From Xanthomonas floridensis (GTDB lineage Bacteria > Pseudomonadota > Gammaproteobacteria > Xanthomonadales > Xanthomonadaceae), in NCBI RefSeq assembly GCF_001642575.1, contig NZ_LXNG01000002.1, forward strand, positions 1 to 64,000: DNA of 64,000 bases. The letters are read 5' to 3'. Under the pieces are notes generated by a model. The model worked only from the letters and a program-made list of their open reading frames with translations. It was not told where the DNA came from and did no database searches. Positions 16,042 through 24,905 of the stretch are shown here, one piece after another. Made by a program: the position numbers and the translations under genes. Each line of letters opens with the position of its first letter. Position 1 is the stretch's first letter.

Positions 16042-18102
16042 ATGATCTGCGCTATCCGCCAGGGGGAGCGTGTTATCGCCACGGTTCTCACATCGCCCGC
16101 CGACAGCGTGGCTGTCATTGCGCGCGTGCACTGGCGCAACAGCCTGCGCATGCGCGTACTGCTCGCCGCCACCGCGGTGCTGGTGGTGTTGCTGAGCGTG
16201 CTGGGCACGGTGTTCTACCTTGGCGCGCGCGCGGAGTTGGTGGAAGCGGCGCGCGTGGAAGTGGACGGCCTGACCGAGCAGACCGCGCGCAGCCTGGCGG
16301 CGATGCTGGATTCGGTGCAGGTGAGCGGGCGCACGCTGGCGGCCAGCAGTGGTGCGGTGGGGTTGCAGCCGTTCAACTTGCGCGCGTTGTTGCTGGCCAC
16401 GCTCAGTGGCGACCCGGATATCGGTGCAGCGCGGCTGATCATCGAACCACGGACGCAAAAAGCCGGCGACACCGGGTTTGTCTGGTACGTGCATCGCGAC
16501 GGCACGCGCACCGTCGAAAAGTCGGTGATGGAACTGGGCTACGACTATCGCGCGATGCCCTGGTACCTGCGCACCCAGCGCGAAGGCCGCGCGTGGTGGT
16601 CCGAGCCGTACCTCAACACCAATGGCGGCAACGAGCTTTACACCAGTTACAACCTGCCGCTGCGGCGGCCGGGCGATGCGCCCGATGCAGCGCCTGTCGG
16701 CATGGTGAGCGTGGATTTGCCGTTGCAGCATCTGCGCGAGATCATCGACCAGTTGCCGCGCGATATCGGTATCCGGCCGATGCTATTGTCGCCGGAAGGC
16801 ATGCTGGTGTTCAGCCCGGATCCGGCGCTGGACCTGCACACCACGCTCGATCGCTATGTGGCGCGTTCGCGACCGGATCTGGCGCCGTTGCAGCGTGCGA
16901 TGGCCGCCGGCCAGCCGATCTCGTTCTCGCACACTGCGCCCGACGGCGAGCGCTTCCTGACCCATAGCGCGGCAGTTGGACGCAGCGGCTGGACCTTTGT
17001 GCTGTCGGCCTCGGAAGGCTATGTGTTGTCTGGCCTGAACTGGCTGGCCGCATGGGTGGCTGCGGCCGCATTGGTGGGTGCGGCCGTCTGGTGGTGGCTG
17101 ATGGTGCGGATCACACGCAAGTTGACGCGGCCGATTGAAGAGTTGACCGACACCGCCGAGCACTTCCGTCGTGGCGAATTCGAGTACCCGTTACGGCATA
17201 TCGAGCGCAATGACGAAGTGGGCGTGATGGCGCGCGCGTTCGATAGCGCACGCGATGCGATCCGCCACCATATCGCCGAGATCGGCGAGATGACCGCCGC
17301 GCGCGAGCGCATGCACAGCGAACTGCAGATTGCGCGCGAGATCCAGCAGGCGATGCTGCCCTCCGGGCGCACCTTCGACCGTGCCAGCTCGCACCTGGAA
17401 ACCTGCGCCTGGCTGGAGCCGGCCAAGGCGGTGGGCGGCGATTTCTACCATTTCTTCGAAACCGAGCCCGGATTGCTGTGGTTCGTGGTGGGCGATGTCT
17501 CCGACAAGGGCGTGCCGGCGGCGCTGTTCATGGCGCGCGCGGTGAGCGTGCTGGAAATCGCTGCGCGCCGGCACACGCGCCCGGACGGCATCCTGATCGC
17601 CGCTTCCACCCGCCTGGCCGAAAACAACGACACCTGCATGTTCGCCACCGTGCTGTGCGGGCTGATCAATGTAGTGAGCGGCGACTACTGGCTGGCCAGC
17701 GCCGGGCACGAGCCGCCGCTGTTGATCGATATCGATGGCAAGGCCTACCCGTTGCCGCTGGAAACCGGCGGCCCGCTGGGTATCGAGCCGCAGGTGGCCT
17801 ACCCGGTGCTGCAGGGGCGCATGACCGCCGGGCAGACCCTGCTGGGCTATACCGACGGGGTGACCGAAGCGATGGACGAGCAGGGCGCCAGCTATGGGCT
17901 GGAGCGCCTGCTCGGTGCGTTGCGGCCACGCCGCAGCGCGGCGGCGCAATGCAAGGCGGTGATCGCCAACATCGCCCACTTCACCGGCAAGGCCGACCCC
18001 TACGACGACATCACCCTGCTGGCGATCCGGCTGCGGCAGGAGCATGCTGGACGGGTGGCAGAGGCTGGCCGGGAGCGTCCCGGAAAGGCAACGACCCCAT
18101 GA
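16042..18102 (+). CDS. Membrane-bound PP2C/SpoIIE-type serine phosphatase (RsbU-like) with Cache sensor and HAMP
   Basis: About 686 residues. TM1 lies near 37-62 (RVLLAATAVLVVLLSVLG), followed by a periplasmic Cache-like sensor domain (YRAMPWYLRTQREGRAWWSEPY), TM2 near 332-355, and HAMP near 356-405 (LTRPIEELTDTAEHFRRGEF). A linker ELQIAREIQQAMLP leads to a PP2C/SpoIIE phosphatase with GGDFYHFF, VVGDVSDKG, GYTDGVTEA and DDITLLAIR metal-ligand motifs. It should dephosphorylate a STAS anti-anti-sigma-type partner in response to an extracellular ligand. The start is uncertain: ATG 16042, GTG 16108 or ATG 16150 are possible. The stop overlaps the next gene (ATGA), forming a phosphatase-kinase-STAS operon. 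Confidence 0.9.
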   Translation: MICAIRQGERVIATVLTSPADSVAVIARVHWRNSLRMRVLLAATAVLVVLLSVLGTVFYLGARAELVEAARVEVDGLTEQTARSLAAMLDSVQVSGRTLAASSGAVGLQPFNLRALLLATLSGDPDIGAARLIIEPRTQKAGDTGFVWYVHRDGTRTVEKSVMELGYDYRAMPWYLRTQREGRAWWSEPYLNTNGGNELYTSYNLPLRRPGDAPDAAPVGMVSVDLPLQHLREIIDQLPRDIGIRPMLLSPEGMLVFSPDPALDLHTTLDRYVARSRPDLAPLQRAMAAGQPISFSHTAPDGERFLTHSAAVGRSGWTFVLSASEGYVLSGLNWLAAWVAAAALVGAAVWWWLMVRITRKLTRPIEELTDTAEHFRRGEFEYPLRHIERNDEVGVMARAFDSARDAIRHHIAEIGEMTAARERMHSELQIAREIQQAMLPSGRTFDRASSHLETCAWLEPAKAVGGDFYHFFETEPGLLWFVVGDVSDKGVPAALFMARAVSVLEIAARRHTRPDGILIAASTRLAENNDTCMFATVLCGLINVVSGDYWLASAGHEPPLLIDIDGKAYPLPLETGGPLGIEPQVAYPVLQGRMTAGQTLLGYTDGVTEAMDEQGASYGLERLLGALRPRRSAAAQCKAVIANIAHFTGKADPYDDITLLAIRLRQEHAGRVAEAGRERPGKATTP

Positions 18103-18530
18103 AGCTCGATCTGGCCATCGCCCCGTCGCTGGCCCAACTGGCCGGTGCCAACGACGCGCTGGAAGACTCGCTGACGCGCGAAGGCCTGCATGCCGAGCGG
18201 ATCGGCCAGGTGCGGCTGATCGTGGAAGAGCTCGGTTGCAATGCGCTCACCCACGGCCAGTGCGCGGAGCAACCGCTACGCCTGCAGCTGCAGCTCGACC
18301 CGCAGGCACTGGTGCTGGAGATGCACGACCCCGGCACCGCCTTCGACCCCTGCGGCGCCGCCATGCCCAATGTAACCGGCGAGCTCGACGATCGGCAGAT
18401 TGGCGGCCTGGGGTTGTTTCTGGTGCATCAGTTCGCTGATCACATCGACTACCGCCGCGATGGTGCATACAACATCGTGCGCATCACCCTGCTGCACCCG
18501 TACGCCCCTGTCCCCGAGGCTTTGTCATGA
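18099..18530 (+). CDS. RsbW-like anti-sigma/serine kinase (GHKL ATPase)
   Basis: A 143-residue GHKL-fold protein. The N box is IVEELGCNALTHG and the G1 box is MHDPGTAFDP. A glycine-rich lid, DRQIGGLGLFLVHQF, follows. This is the single-domain architecture of RsbW/SpoIIAB switch kinases, which phosphorylate a STAS partner or bind a target. It overlaps the phosphatase upstream and the STAS gene downstream by ATGA on each side, implying translational coupling and fixed stoichiometry. The target of the switch (a sigma factor or another effector) is not in the window. Confidence 0.9.
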   Translation: MKLDLAIAPSLAQLAGANDALEDSLTREGLHAERIGQVRLIVEELGCNALTHGQCAEQPLRLQLQLDPQALVLEMHDPGTAFDPCGAAMPNVTGELDDRQIGGLGLFLVHQFADHIDYRRDGAYNIVRITLLHPYAPVPEALS

Positions 18531-18946
18531 CTACGCTCGCCATCCAGATCGACCCGCCGCAAGACACCCGTCAACGCGTCATCCTGACCGGGCGGCTGGA
18601 TACCCATACCTACCAGGACCTGGACGCGGCGCTGTCGCCGTTGCTGGGCACCCGCATCACCACCCTGGTGCTGGATCTGGCCGCATTGGAATACATCTCC
18701 AGCGCCGGCATCCGCAGCATCTTCAAGGCGCGCAAGGCGCTGGCCACGCGTCATGGCAAGGTGTTGGTGTCGCACCCCCAGCCACAGATCCGCAAGGTCT
18801 TCGACATGGTGAAGGCCGTGCCGCTGAGCGATGTGTTCGCCTCCACCGAGGAGCTGGATGCCTATCTGGCGGCGATGCAGCGCAAGGTGATCGAGCAGAG
18901 CGCGCACGGCGACGCGCCGATCGTGCCGCACTTCGCCGAAGCCTAG
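18527..18946 (+). CDS. STAS-domain anti-sigma factor antagonist (RsbV-like)
   Basis: A 139-residue protein whose first 105 or so residues form a STAS domain: VILTGRLDTHTYQDLD, then LVLDLAALEYISSAGIRSIF with the Ser-Ser switch segment typical of anti-anti-sigma proteins. A helical tail of about 30 residues follows. It is the predicted substrate of both the upstream kinase and phosphatase. Its start overlaps the kinase stop. In the unphosphorylated form such proteins sequester the kinase and free its target. Confidence 0.92.
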   Translation: MTTLAIQIDPPQDTRQRVILTGRLDTHTYQDLDAALSPLLGTRITTLVLDLAALEYISSAGIRSIFKARKALATRHGKVLVSHPQPQIRKVFDMVKAVPLSDVFASTEELDAYLAAMQRKVIEQSAHGDAPIVPHFAEA

Positions 18947-19042
18947 CGCCTTGCATCGCCTGCGCATACACGTGGGGACGTGTGTGCGTGGGAGCTGTAG
19001 GGCGGGTTAGTTAGGCTATAGCGCCCTGCCCTGCGCGTTGCC

Positions 19043-19666
19043 ATGCCTGCACTGATCATTTTCGATTTCGACGGCACCCTGGCCGATTCGTTCGGCTTCT
19101 TCCTGAGCACACAGCGCGAACTGGCTGCGCGGCACGGGTTCCGCGCGGCCGAAACGCATGAAGTGGACGCCGCGCGCAGGTTGAGCACGCGCGCGCTGAT
19201 CAAGCAGTCCGGATTACCCGCCTGGAAGGTTCCGCTGGTGGCGGCCGACTTCATCCGCCTGATGCGCGCCGCGCCGCCGGCGGCGTTGTTTCCCGGCATC
19301 GCGCAGACAGTCGGCGCGTTACACGGCGGGGGGACGCGGCTGGCGGTGGTGTCGTCCAACTCGGCAGAGAACGTGCAACGCGTGCTGGGCGAAGAGCTGA
19401 GTAAGAAGTTCGCCCTCATTGAAGGCGGCGCGCATCTGCTGGGCAAACAGCGCGCCCTGCGACGCGTGCTGCGCGCCACATCGCACACCGCGGCACAGGC
19501 GATCTATGTGGGCGATCAGGTCGCCGATTGGGAAGCGACCCAGGTGCTGGGCCTGCCATTTGCCGCGGTGGCCTGGGGCTATGCGCATCCGGAGGTGTTT
19601 GCCGGATTAGCCGGAACGCAGCTGATCGCGCGCGTGGAAGACCTGCTTGCGCTGGGCATGCACTAG
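19043..19666 (+). CDS. HAD-family hydrolase, phosphoglycolate phosphatase-like
   Basis: A 207-residue HAD phosphatase. Motif I is FDFDGTLADS (Asp8 nucleophile, Asp10), motif II is VVSSNS (102-107), a lysine region GKQRALRR supplies motif III, and motif IV is VGDQVADWEA. The cap between residues 15 and 90 is small and helical, as in Gph/PGP-type subfamily I enzymes. The physiological substrate is unknown. A degenerate copy of the segment encoding residues of about 133-175 lies 500 bp downstream, which points to an old local duplication. Confidence 0.88.
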   Translation: MPALIIFDFDGTLADSFGFFLSTQRELAARHGFRAAETHEVDAARRLSTRALIKQSGLPAWKVPLVAADFIRLMRAAPPAALFPGIAQTVGALHGGGTRLAVVSSNSAENVQRVLGEELSKKFALIEGGAHLLGKQRALRRVLRATSHTAAQAIYVGDQVADWEATQVLGLPFAAVAWGYAHPEVFAGLAGTQLIARVEDLLALGMH

Positions 19667-19822
19667 GGGAGCTCTGAACCAACCTTTCATAGGCTGCCGA
19701 TCGACGTCCCAGACAGGCCAGGTCGCTCGCAAGCATTTGATCTTCATCGATGGCGATTGTCGCGATTGGGCCGGATTGCAGGCCCATGAGTTGTTCAGAG
19801 GCTGCCTGGCACCAGGCACCGC

Positions 19823-19870
19823 CCTCATCCGCCCTTCGGGCACCTTCTCCCACAGGTGGGAGAAGGACGG
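19823..19870. repeat. Dispersed intergenic repeat with CCTTCTCCCAC hairpin
   Basis: CCCTCATCCGCCCTTCGGG is followed by a perfect hairpin, CCTTCTCCCAC-AG-GTGGGAGAAGG (19843-19866). It is the same family as the unit of the tandem array at 24906-25493. It lies in the 19667-20763 gap. Confidence 0.75.
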
Positions 19871-19954
19871 GGAGACAGTTGGTCGCCAACCGCGGAAGCT
19901 GTCGATGTGGCATTGCCGCATCGAAAGGGCGCGTCTCTACCGGGCTGGCTGGGA

Positions 19955-20085
19955 ACGCTGGAAAAGCAGCGTACTTCTGCAACCTACTGCGTGCCACCTG
20001 ACATACCCCGGCACAGGCAATCTCTGCTGTCGATCAATCGTCGACTGGGAAGCGAACCGAGTATTGGACTTGCCGTTCACTTCCT
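19955..20085 (+). pseudogene. Degenerate duplicate of the HAD phosphatase 3' half
   Basis: By eye, bases of about 19960-20083 align with 19435-19562 of the HAD gene. Shared tracts include CTG..AA(A/G)CAGCG, CTGCG.GCCAC, CGGCACAGGC.ATCT, CGATCA, GACTGGGAAGCGA-type and T(G)GACTTGCC-type segments, at very roughly three-quarters identity and with small indels. The frame is broken, so it is a relic and not a gene. Confidence 0.6.
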
Positions 20086-20111
20086 ATCGTTTTCTTCGGT
20101 GATTTTATCGC

Positions 20112-20306
<195 letters not shown>

Positions 20307-20476
20307 TTTTGCTTACTCCAAGTCGCCTTAAAGCAAGCCGAGCACCGCAGTCATGCGTGGCCGAAGAGGCGCCCTTGTCTGAGCGAAGCGAGTTTGGGCG
20401 CCGTGCCGCGCGTGGCGAGGAGCGCAGGGGACCGGCGCGGCTGTATCGCGCCGGATTGCGTCGGCGACAGCGTTTT

Positions 20477-20504
20477 GGTGACTTTTGCCAAGACAAAAGT
20501 CACC
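20477..20504. repeat. Inverted repeat GGTGACTTTTG / CAAAAGTCACC
   Basis: Perfect 11-bp arms with a 6-nt loop inside a longer GC-rich segment. From memory this palindrome recurs in xanthomonad intergenic regions. It is followed by short direct repeats of CTTGCTTCAAAGCC-like sequence (20530-20615). It could act as a transcription terminator or be a mobile-element relic. Confidence 0.55.
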
Positions 20505-20763
20505 CCGCGCCGCCAGGCGCGGAAGCCCTTGCCCTTGCTTCAAAGCCCTTGCTTCAAAGCCGTTGCGTAAAAAAGCTCAGCTTCAAAGCATCTCCCTCAG
20601 AGCTATTGCTTCAAAACCCGACCTCAAGCCTCCTGCCTGAAAGCAGCCGCTTCAACACCACGACGTAGCCGCAGCAACCCCAAACCACCCCGCAGACACA
20701 AGCCCACACTTCCACGGTGTATAGAGTCAGGCTTCTCCGCGACACGACGATCCGCAACTTCCC

Positions 20764-21510
20764 ATGACCACACCGCCGCCCTACCTGATCACTCCCAAAC
20801 TGCAACGTGCCACCGACGCCGAGGTGCAGAGGCTTGCCGACTGGCTGGGCCAGCCCCTGCCGGCCGGCTACGCCGAGTACGTGACCGAATGGGGCGCCGG
20901 CACCTACGACAATCGCGTGATCGTGCGCCTGCCCGCCGAGATCATCGCCGAGACGCCGGCCGAACAGGCGTTCGTGCGCGAGTACTTCGACGATTTCTGG
21001 GGCGAAGACCACACCTTGAACCGCGACGAAGCGGCCCAGGGCGTGGCCTTCGGGTCCTCGCTCGACGGCGACAAGATCCTCTACAGCCGCCAACGCCACG
21101 CGCTGTTCGTACTGCCACGCCAGGACGAACGTGTGTACTGGATGCCGCAGGGTTTTTTCGACCCGCTGGACTGGGGCACTGATGGCCCCGTCCTGCGCTC
21201 GGCCTTGGTCAGCTTCGATTCCGGCATCGACCGCGCCACTGTCGAACTGTTCACCGCACGGGCGCTGGGCGTGGATGCCGTCGCCGCTGCGATCCTGCGA
21301 TTCACACCGGCAGCTCATCGCGTAGATGCACCGTGGGGTGCGCTGCTCTATCTGCCCGATGTGTATGGCCGCGCGCAGCTCATCCAGGCGCACGGAGACA
21401 AGCGCGTTGGCGTGCGGCTCGACTACGACACCGATCGCTCGCCGCCGGTCGCCTCCATTGTCGCGGCCCTGGAAGCCCTGGGCATGTTCGTGACGCAACG
21501 CAGCGCATGA
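20764..21510 (+). CDS. SUKH (SMI1/KNR4)-like protein
   Basis: A 248-residue protein. The N-terminal half resembles the SUKH superfamily: EVQRLADWLGQPLPAGYAEY, VTEWGAGTYDNRVIVRLPAEI, then an acidic strand-rich segment ending VYWMPQGFFDPLDW. Many SUKH proteins are immunity proteins against contact-dependent or nuclease toxins, while others are housekeeping. No polymorphic toxin is adjacent. The start at 20764 follows a plausible leader, and the gene stands alone between the repeat-rich region and the malonate operon. The function is not assigned beyond the fold. Confidence 0.7.
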   Translation: MTTPPPYLITPKLQRATDAEVQRLADWLGQPLPAGYAEYVTEWGAGTYDNRVIVRLPAEIIAETPAEQAFVREYFDDFWGEDHTLNRDEAAQGVAFGSSLDGDKILYSRQRHALFVLPRQDERVYWMPQGFFDPLDWGTDGPVLRSALVSFDSGIDRATVELFTARALGVDAVAAAILRFTPAAHRVDAPWGALLYLPDVYGRAQLIQAHGDKRVGVRLDYDTDRSPPVASIVAALEALGMFVTQRSA

Positions 21511-21703
21511 CGCATGTCTGGTGCTGAGCGTGAAACTCTCAGTTGCTCGCCCGCCAGGCGAACACTTGTTCGACATCAAGCGTCACGCGCATGCCACTGT
21601 TCGCGCGCTTCCTGCTCAGGCGGGGTTTCCTTGATCGGCCATGCCAGTCTCAGCTGCAGCACGTGATGCAGAGTGCAGCACTCCGCCCCGTTCAAGCAGA
21701 CGA

Positions 21704-22423
21704 CTACACCCCGCCCGAGCGCGGCAACGGTGCCGGTACATTCAACATGCCGCCGGCCGCCACATAGGCTGCCAGTGCCTGGCCCTGGCTCAGCAGATGC
21801 CCGTGCATGGTGCGCTCCGCACCTTCCGCATCGCCGCGCCGCACGCACTCCATCAGTTGCCGATGCTCGGCCAGCGATTGCGCCATGCGGCCCGGCGTGA
21901 GCAATTGCCGCCCGCGATGCATCTTGAGGATGCGGTGCAGGTCGTGGGTGACGCGGATCAGCCACGGATTGCCGGCGTAGTGCTGCACCGTCTCATGGAT
22001 CAGATAATTGTTGCGGTAGTACTCGGCCAGATCGCCGGAGGCGGCCGAGGCCTCCATCGCCGCATGCAACTCCTCCAGGCGCTGCACACCGGCTGCGTCG
22101 ATGCGCTTGACCGCGTCGTGTGCGCAGCGGCCTTCCAGCATCGCCATCACCGGAAACAGCTGGTTGAGGTCTTCCAGCGTCAGCCGCGTGACCCGGCTGC
22201 CGCGGCCGGCGTCCAGCTGCACCAGGCCTTCGGCTGCGAGCAGCTTGAGACTTTCACGCAAGGGGGTGCGGCTGATGCCGAGCTCTTCGGCCAGCGCGGG
22301 CTCGTCGATCCATTCGCCCGGCGGCAATGCGTAGTCGTAGATCTTCTGGCGCAGGCGCTCTGCCACTTCCTCGTACAGCGGTACGCGCTTCTTGGCGCTG
22401 CGCGAATCAGGGGCGAGGGTCAT
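21704..22423 (-). CDS. GntR-family transcriptional regulator (FadR/FCD type), likely malonate operon repressor
   Basis: A 239-residue regulator. The winged HTH occupies residues of about 15-85 (YEEVAERLRQKIYDYALPPGEWIDEPALAEELGISRTPLRESLK), followed by an all-helical FCD ligand domain with conserved His/Asp positions (NYLIHETVQHYAGNPWL). It closes the malonate operon, 80 bp behind the transporter. In other bacteria a GntR protein (MdcY) represses mdc genes until malonate or malonyl-CoA is present. The 17-bp palindrome upstream of mdcA is a candidate target. That pairing is inferred. Confidence 0.88.
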   Translation of the reverse strand: MTLAPDSRSAKKRVPLYEEVAERLRQKIYDYALPPGEWIDEPALAEELGISRTPLRESLKLLAAEGLVQLDAGRGSRVTRLTLEDLNQLFPVMAMLEGRCAHDAVKRIDAAGVQRLEELHAAMEASAASGDLAEYYRNNYLIHETVQHYAGNPWLIRVTHDLHRILKMHRGRQLLTPGRMAQSLAEHRQLMECVRRGDAEGAERTMHGHLLSQGQALAAYVAAGGMLNVPAPLPRSGGV

Positions 22424-22502
22424 GGTGGGCAGGTCGTCGGGAGTGGAGCGGGGGCGCCCATTCTACCGGGGCGCCCCTGGACCCTGCCCGATGCCGCCGG
22501 CG

Positions 22503-23858
22503 TCACAGCCAACCCGGCACCACGAACAACAGCCACGCCGCCAGCGGCCCCAACACCACCACCAGCCCGCTGTAGACCAGGAAGCGGCGGAACAGGCCGT
22601 CGCGCTCTTCCTTGGCGGCCGAGGCCACCACCAGCGCACCATTGGTGGAAAACGGGCTGACATCGACGATGGTGGACGACACTGCCAACGCGCAGATCAC
22701 CCCGGCCGCGCCGAGATGGCCCTGCATCAGGAACGGTACCGCCAGCGGGATGGTGGCACCCAGTACTGCCGCCGACGAGGCGAATGCGGACACGATGCCA
22801 CCCACATAGCAGACCAGCAGCGCGCCGAGCAGCGGCATGCCGATGTGCGAGACGCCGGTGCCGATGTAGTCCACCGCGCCGGCTTTTTCCAGCACGGCCA
22901 CATAGGTCACCACACCGCTGATCAATAGCACCGTGGACCAGCTGATGCCGTCCACCGCACCCTTCTGCGCATTCGGCGAGATCAGCGCCAACGCCACCGC
23001 GACGGTGATCGACACCAGACCGACATTGAGGTTGTAGACCAGCGCCGCGACACCCAGGCCAAGCAGACCGACCAAGGTGATGACCCGGTCGCGGGTGATT
23101 GCCACCGCCTCCAGGGCCAGTGGGTCGGTGGACAAGGTGCCGCCACCGGCAGCGACCAGCGCACCATGGCCTTCGATGGCGAAGCGGCGTTGCGAGGCCT
23201 GATCGCCGGTGACCGGCACGTACTGGGCATCGGCCAGCGACATCTCCTGCCGGCGCATCAGCTTGAGCCCGCCGAAGGCGCAGAAGCAGATGATCGCCAT
23301 CATCAGGTTGAAGCCCAGACTGGTGAGAAACACCGCCATTTCGGTGACATCCAGCCCGGCCTTTTCCACCACCTTGTTGGTGATGCCGCCATACACGCTG
23401 ATCGGCGAGAAGCCGCCGCCCTGCGCACCATGGATCACCAGCAGGCCCATCATCAGCGGATTGATGCGGTACTGCTTGGCAAAGCGCAACGCGACCGGGC
23501 CGATGATGGCCACCGCTGCCGGCCCCAACGCACCGAAGGCGGTGAGCAGGCCGGTGATGACGAACATCACCCACGGAATGGCCACGATGCGCCCGCGGAC
23601 CGCACGCACCGCCCAATGCACCAGCAGATCGATCGTGCCGTTCTTCTGCGCGATGGCGAACAGATAGGTGATGCCGACCAGTGTCAGGAACAGGTCACCG
23701 GGAAAGCCGGCCAAGACCTCCTTGCCATCCAGCCCCACCCACACGCCACCGACGATGAACGCCAGCGCGAAGGCCACCGCACCCATGTTGATGGGCAATG
23801 CGGTCGCCACGATGAACATGACAACCAAGCCAAGAATCGTTGCAATTTGCGGGGTCAT
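22503..23858 (-). CDS. MatC-like malonate/dicarboxylate transporter
   Basis: A 451-residue inner-membrane carrier of the ion-transporter superfamily with an N-terminal MatC-type dicarboxylate carrier domain. About 11-12 hydrophobic segments are visible, for example IATILGLVVMFIVATALP, WVMFVITGLLTAFGALGP and VLLISGVVTYVAVL. Motifs VIHGAQGGGFSPISVYG and STIVDVSPFSTNGAL are the two re-entrant-loop-type signatures of this superfamily. The start at 23858 (MTPQIATIL) has GGGAGG four bases upstream, so the longer open frame is not used. Its position between mdcH and the regulator indicates malonate uptake. Confidence 0.88.
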   Translation of the reverse strand: MTPQIATILGLVVMFIVATALPINMGAVAFALAFIVGGVWVGLDGKEVLAGFPGDLFLTLVGITYLFAIAQKNGTIDLLVHWAVRAVRGRIVAIPWVMFVITGLLTAFGALGPAAVAIIGPVALRFAKQYRINPLMMGLLVIHGAQGGGFSPISVYGGITNKVVEKAGLDVTEMAVFLTSLGFNLMMAIICFCAFGGLKLMRRQEMSLADAQYVPVTGDQASQRRFAIEGHGALVAAGGGTLSTDPLALEAVAITRDRVITLVGLLGLGVAALVYNLNVGLVSITVAVALALISPNAQKGAVDGISWSTVLLISGVVTYVAVLEKAGAVDYIGTGVSHIGMPLLGALLVCYVGGIVSAFASSAAVLGATIPLAVPFLMQGHLGAAGVICALAVSSTIVDVSPFSTNGALVVASAAKEERDGLFRRFLVYSGLVVVLGPLAAWLLFVVPGWL

Positions 23859-23945
23859 GCGCCCTCCCAGACACCTGATACGCGTACAGCACGGATGGCC
23901 ACCCGCCATCCAAGGGTCACGCCGTCTATGCCACCTGCCAGTCCT

Positions 23946-24866
23946 TCATGCCGCGCGCTCGCACGCGGCGGCGACCCACTCCACGACACCGTGGGTGCTG
24001 TGGAATTCATCGACCGAGCGTGCCTCGCACTCCGGTACGACCTCGCGCGCCATGCGCGCCAGTGCGCTGCCGGGGCCGAGTTCGAGAAACACGCGCGCAC
24101 CGCGTTCGGCCGCCTGCACCAGCACGTCGCGCCAGCGCACGATCTGCGCGATCTGTGCCGACAGGCTGTCGATGACCAGTGCCGGCGTGGTGACCGCGCG
24201 CGCATCGATACCGGCCAGCACGCGCACCGCTGGCGCGCGCACTGCCACCTTGTTCAATTCGATTGCGAACGCATCGGCTGCGTCGCGCAGCCACGGCGTA
24301 TGCGCGGGCACGCTGACCGGCAGCAAGGCCGTGCGCGCGCCGCGCGCCTGCGCGTCATCGCCCAGCGCCTGCAAGGCGGCGCGTGGGCCGCCGAGCACGG
24401 CATGGTCATTGCCATTGATGATGGCAAGCGCGGCGCCATGGCTGTTGCAGAGCGATTCAAGCGTGATGAGCGGCAGGCCGACCACCGCCATCAGCCCGGC
24501 GTGCGCGGGGCTGGCGGCGTCCATCAGGCGGGCGCGGGTGGCGGCCAGCCGCAGGCAGGTGGCGATCTCCATGCTGCCGGCCACGGCATGCGCGGCGAGC
24601 TCGCCAACGCTATAGCCCAGCGCCATCAAGGGCGCCGGCAATTGCTGGCGTAGCGCCTGCCACTGCGCCAGCGTCGCTGCGCACACCAGCGGCTGGGCGA
24701 TGGCATTGGCATAGCGGCCGGGATCGGCCGCCAGACGCTGGGACGATGTGCCCAGCAGCGTGTCCGCGAGCGCGACGACCGCAGCCGCAGCCGGCGCATC
24801 CGCCACCTGCGCGAACATCTCCGGGTGCTGGCCGCCTTGGCCGGGGCAGAGAATGGCCAGGCTCAT
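23946..24866 (-). CDS. mdcH: Malonate decarboxylase subunit, malonyl-CoA:ACP transacylase (epsilon)
   Basis: A 306-residue MCAT-type enzyme that charges the malonate decarboxylase acyl carrier subunit from malonyl-CoA to start the catalytic cycle. Visible features are the N-terminal CPGQGGQ, the nucleophile elbow GYSVGELAAH (Ser86), an active-site Arg in ATRARLM, and the catalytic His189 in VPAHTPWL. It belongs to the mdc operon but is separated from mdcB by 646 bp containing the 129-bp tandem array. Transcription must therefore pass through the repeat hairpins to reach mdcH and the transporter, unless a promoter lies inside the array. Confidence 0.93.
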   Translation of the reverse strand: MSLAILCPGQGGQHPEMFAQVADAPAAAAVVALADTLLGTSSQRLAADPGRYANAIAQPLVCAATLAQWQALRQQLPAPLMALGYSVGELAAHAVAGSMEIATCLRLAATRARLMDAASPAHAGLMAVVGLPLITLESLCNSHGAALAIINGNDHAVLGGPRAALQALGDDAQARGARTALLPVSVPAHTPWLRDAADAFAIELNKVAVRAPAVRVLAGIDARAVTTPALVIDSLSAQIAQIVRWRDVLVQAAERGARVFLELGPGSALARMAREVVPECEARSVDEFHSTHGVVEWVAAACERAA

Positions 24867-24905
24867 GGAGTTGCTCGGTGAGCTGTGGTCGGACGGTGTC
24901 TGCCA

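Noticed and set aside
19738..19800. A third HAD-like fragment (IDGDCRDWAGLQ)
   Set aside because: The resemblance to the VGDQVADWEA motif region is too short to separate from chance.
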